DNA of 64,000 nucleotides from HyVt-337 sp964428895. GTDB lineage: Bacteria; Planctomycetota; Phycisphaerae; SM23-33. A model generated the notes under the pieces. That model saw only the letters and a list, made by a program, of their open reading frames with translations. It did not search any database and was not told the DNA's origin. Of the stretch, positions 61,656 through 64,000 are shown piece by piece (position 1 is the first letter of the stretch; each line of letters starts with the position of its first letter). The DNA lies in assembly GCA_964428895.1 (NCBI GenBank), contig CAYRZU010000007.1, positions 1-64,000 on the forward strand, given 5' to 3'. The position numbers were made by a program, and so were the translations under genes.

Positions 61656-62225
61656 TTACGAGCCGACTAGCCCCACGATCTGCGTGAGCAGGTCTTTGAC
61701 ATCGAACGGCTTGGGCACAAAGGTGTCGGCCCCGGCATCGAGCAGGAGCTTGACGTCCCCCGGCCCGGCGTGGCCTGAAATAGCGATGATCTTGGTTCCC
61801 GCCAACTCCGGATGCTTTCGGATGGTGCTGCAGACGACCTCACCGTTGACGTCCGGCAGTTCGTAGTCTAGCAGCAGCACGTCCGGGCGAACTTGCTGGG
61901 TCAGTAGGCCGGCGTCGTAACCGGTGGTGGCGGCGTGGACTTCGAATCGGCCGTCCGCGCCGAGGGCGTCGGTCAGCAACTCGATGATGTCCGGGTCGTC
62001 GTCAACGACCAGCACACGAATCGCCCCGTCTTCGAGCCCTTCCAACGGGATATTGTTGCTCTTCATGAACTTGATCAGGCTGTCGCGCGGAATGCGGCGG
62101 AACCGGCTGCCCGGGACCCGGAACCCCTCCAACTGGCCGTTATCAAAGCAACGGATGATGGTCTGCTGCGACAGCCGACACATCTGGGCCGCCTCGCCGG
62201 TGGTAAAGACCGCTTTGCGCCGCAT
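61656..62225 (-). CDS. Response regulator with N-terminal excisionase-type HTH
   Basis: 189 residues from ATG 62225 with GGAG 6 nt upstream. Residues 5-62 are a MerR/excisionase-like DNA-binding unit (FTTGEAAQMCRLSQQTIIRC, then RRIPRDSLIKFM). The receiver domain (68-189) has VDDDPD, phosphoacceptor Asp120 in LLLDYELPD, and Lys172 in VPKPFD. The order HTH then receiver is the reverse of most response regulators. It probably binds DNA as a function of its phosphorylation. The partner kinase is unknown. Confidence 0.85.
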   Translation of the reverse strand: MRRKAVFTTGEAAQMCRLSQQTIIRCFDNGQLEGFRVPGSRFRRIPRDSLIKFMKSNNIPLEGLEDGAIRVLVVDDDPDIIELLTDALGADGRFEVHAATTGYDAGLLTQQVRPDVLLLDYELPDVNGEVVCSTIRKHPELAGTKIIAISGHAGPGDVKLLLDAGADTFVPKPFDVKDLLTQIVGLVGS

Positions 62226-62355
62226 GAAAGTCTCCTGGTTCGCCTCTGGCCTCACTGGCCGTCCAGAATCACATCGGCCCCGGGGAGGGGGCAACTTAAG
62301 CTCCTCAGACTCCCTATCTTCCCAACTTGCCCCATTTTCACTTCCGCCGCCAATG

Positions 62356-62380
62356 AAAAAGGGCGCCCGTTGGGGCGCCC
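62356..62380 (-). terminator. Rho-independent terminator after the FlgM-like gene
   Basis: On the minus strand GGGCGCC, a 6-nt loop and GGCGCCC (7 bp), then TTTTT. It ends the FlgM-like transcript, 31 bp past its stop. Confidence 0.85.
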
Positions 62381-62411
62381 TGGGTAACGTTCGCATCGTC
62401 TATTGGGGAGA

Positions 62412-62651
62412 CTATTCCAGGAAGATCCCGCCGTCGCCCTCTTCGAACAGTTCCCGCAACATGCCTTCGACGGCCTTCTCCATTCGCTCCGGCGTGTCGT
62501 AGGTGCCCTCGGCGATCTGCTTCTTGATCCGCTGGACGAGTTCGGCGCGCACCTCAGGGATCTCCTGAAGCTTCTTGACGAGTTTCTCAGCCTGGGCCCG
62601 CTCCTTGGGAGTGGCCTTGTCGACTCGGCTGCGACGTTTCTTGACCGCCAT
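62412..62651 (-). CDS. FlgM-like (anti-sigma-28 type) small protein
   Basis: 79 residues from ATG 62651; a start at 62732 would add a strongly basic 27-residue extension. The C-terminal part RAELVQRIKKQIAEGTYDTP with ERMEKAVEGMLREL matches the FlgM sigma-binding helices (pattern RxExVxxIxxxIxxGTYxTP). The N-terminus is basic (MAVKKRRSRVDK). FlgM blocks FliA in flagellated bacteria, but no flagellar gene is here, and planctomycetes have many such proteins of unclear role. Confidence 0.7.
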   Translation of the reverse strand: MAVKKRRSRVDKATPKERAQAEKLVKKLQEIPEVRAELVQRIKKQIAEGTYDTPERMEKAVEGMLRELFEEGDGGIFLE

Positions 62652-62981
62652 GGTCTTCTTTCTGGCCGCAAGGGTGCGGCCTTTCTTCAGCGTCCGACGA
62701 GTCTTGCACGCACGATCGTCCAACGAATACGCCATAGGAACCCACGCCTTTACCAGTGCGCGAACGCGCACAAACACCGGTCCGTGTGAGAGTGTCGATG
62801 GGGCTCCTCCGTGATCCCCAGTGTCGCGCCCGGCCACGCCGGCCCAGGTCGCGTCACTGTGCCGTCGGTCGCTTCCGTTTGCGTCCGACGCCCCCGCATC
62901 CTTGCCTTAACTGTATCGAGTCTACGGGCCGTTGAACTTAAGCAAAAACTGGTTGGAAAAAGAACGCAAGTCCTTCAGATA
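62652..62981. other. Long leader upstream of the FlgM-like gene
   Basis: Between the predicted promoter and the chosen ATG lie about 320 nt. The frame of the FlgM-like gene is open as far as a GTG at 62837, so part of it may be coding. Nothing else is recognisable, and no known riboswitch motif is seen. Confidence 0.4.
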
Positions 62982-63010
62982 TATATACTTGAATAATCTG
63001 AAAAAGTCAA
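62982..63010 (-). promoter_or_regulatory. Strong promoter facing the FlgM-like gene
   Basis: On the minus strand TTGACT, a 17-nt spacer and TATATA within an unusually AT-rich patch. TTCAGAT (62974-62980) and ATCTGAA (62996-63002) form an inverted repeat over the spacer and start region, a possible operator. Confidence 0.65.
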
Positions 63011-63108
63011 GCCCCGCCAAGAGCTTGACAGAGCGGAGACCCATCCAAGCTCGGGAACTCCCCTTCCATGCCGACAAGCCTATCCCATTTCATTTCAAAC
63101 GGTTGCAG

Positions 63109-64000
63109 TCATTCGCCAGGCCGGGCCGCCTGGGAAGCCAAGTAGACACCTAGGACCGTAATGTCGGCCGGCGTGATGCCGCTGACCCGCAGGGCTTGGC
63201 CAAGGCTGCGAGGCCGAACGTCAGAGAGCTTCTCGATGGCCTCGTGGCGAAGATGGCTGATGGCGGCGTAATCGATCTCGCCGGGGATCAGCTTGGCGTC
63301 GAGTTGCTGCATGTGCTTCAGCGCGGCGGCCTCCTTTTCCAGATAGCCCGCGTAGCGGAGATCGACCAATCGTGAGTCGACCGCCTTGGGCTGGGCGGCC
63401 CGCAGATCGGTCAAGCGCTGGGCGGTCGGCGAATCGGCCAGGGCGAAGATGCCCTCGGCGGTCGCATCCGGCTGTTGGAAGCGGCCGGCCAGCGTCTTGC
63501 CGTCAACGCGCGTGGCCGCCAGAACGGTCTCGACTTCCGAAGCGGCCGCCCCGCCCCGCTGGAATCGGGCCCATCGTTCGTCATCGACCAACCCCACGGC
63601 CCGACCGATCTCGGTCAGGCGCCGATCCGCATTGTCGGCCCGCAATCGCAGCCGATGCTCGGCCCGACTGGTGAACATGCGGTACGGTTCGTTGACGCCC
63701 TTGGTGACCAGGTCGTCGATCATCACGCCGATGTAGGCTTGGTCGCGCCGCAGAACGAGTTCGTCGCGGCCGGCCAGTTTCAGGGCCGCGTTGGCGCCCG
63801 CCATCAGCCCCAGCGCTGCGGCCTCCTCGTACCCGGTCGTGCCGTTGATCTGCCCGGCCAGGTATAGGCCCGCCGCCGCCTTGGTCTCCAGCGCGGAAGT
63901 CAGTTGCGTCGGCTGCGCGAAGTCGTATTCGATGGCGTAGCCGTAGCGGAGAATCTCGGCGTTCTCGAGGCCGCGGATGTTATGGACGATGATGTCTTGC
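63109..64000 (-). CDS. mnmG: tRNA uridine 5-carboxymethylaminomethyl modification enzyme MnmG, 5' part missing
   Basis: About 297 C-terminal residues; the frame runs off the right edge. LAGQINGTTGYEEAAA is the MnmG hallmark, followed by YRMFTSRAEHRLRLR and the C-terminal helical domain ending SLGQALRVSGITPADITVL, which binds MnmE and tRNA. With MnmE it adds the cmnm5 group to U34 of several tRNAs, using FAD. The stop is TGA at 63111-63109. No terminator is evident before the promoter at 63010. Confidence 0.95.
   Translation of the reverse strand, partial: QDIIVHNIRGLENAEILRYGYAIEYDFAQPTQLTSALETKAAAGLYLAGQINGTTGYEEAAALGLMAGANAALKLAGRDELVLRRDQAYIGVMIDDLVTKGVNEPYRMFTSRAEHRLRLRADNADRRLTEIGRAVGLVDDERWARFQRGGAAASEVETVLAATRVDGKTLAGRFQQPDATAEGIFALADSPTAQRLTDLRAAQPKAVDSRLVDLRYAGYLEKEAAALKHMQQLDAKLIPGEIDYAAISHLRHEAIEKLSDVRPRSLGQALRVSGITPADITVLGVYLASQAARPGE

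Overview
The window is GC-rich, gene-dense bacterial chromosome and most resembles a planctomycete, probably of the Phycisphaerae. This is inferred from gene content: a secreted protein with a PEP-CTERM tail, a signal peptidase I with a very large insert, several TIM-barrel sugar isomerases, a Gfo/Idh oxidoreductase, a secreted protein with three C-type-lectin-like modules, a FlgM-like protein without flagellar genes, and Lys-rich C-terminal tails. No rRNA, tRNA, CRISPR array, transposase, integrase or phage gene was found. The region looks like stable chromosome, not an island.

Layout. 0-6.6 kb (minus strand): a nucleotide-sugar dehydrogenase cut by the left edge, a B12-binding radical SAM protein, an RND/MMPL exporter and two tandem paralogous sugar isomerases. 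7.1-10.9 kb (plus): a two-gene unit with its own promoter, a glycine-amidinotransferase homologue followed by a fused acyl-thioester reductase/class III aminotransferase. 10.9-14.2 kb (plus): a second unit with a 2-hydroxyacid dehydrogenase, a fumarylacetoacetate-hydrolase-family protein and an aldehyde dehydrogenase. 14.3-18.7 kb (plus): ComM, four small membrane proteins and a third TIM-barrel isomerase. 18.7-22.4 kb (minus): an RRM protein, CPBP protease, MenA-type prenyltransferase, PflA-like radical SAM protein and DUF502 protein. 22.5-32 kb (mixed): a DSP-type phosphatase, GT-C glycosyltransferase, PEBP lipoprotein, WalJ-like hydrolase, CstA, LemA, an ACT protein, a chagasin-like inhibitor and pyruvate kinase.

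32-43 kb is almost all plus strand: a 45-residue basic protein, the 1337-residue lectin protein, a zinc ribbon, exonuclease III, a lipoprotein, an ApgM homologue without its catalytic residues, aspartate kinase, a thermonuclease, a NYN protein and the PEP-CTERM protein. 43-53 kb: a small lipoprotein and PyrE (minus), signal peptidase I (plus), a 362-bp intergenic region with DnaA-box-like sites, LptB, a histidine kinase, two envelope proteins and LeuS. 53-64 kb: a metallophosphoesterase, Gfo/Idh oxidoreductase, a TrpF-ankyrin fusion, a glycosidase-like protein, AhcY, two receiver-domain regulators, a FlgM-like protein and the 3' part of mnmG.

The strongest candidate for an undescribed system is the 7.1-10.9 kb unit. 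It has the enzymes to take an acyl thioester to an aldehyde, then to a primary amine, then to a guanidine. Two further proteins have altered active sites inside otherwise clear family sequences: the ApgM homologue next to aspartate kinase, and the ankyrin-fused TrpF whose catalytic Cys is replaced by Glu. Four convergent gene pairs share stop codons through 4-nt overlaps, so the genome is tightly packed.
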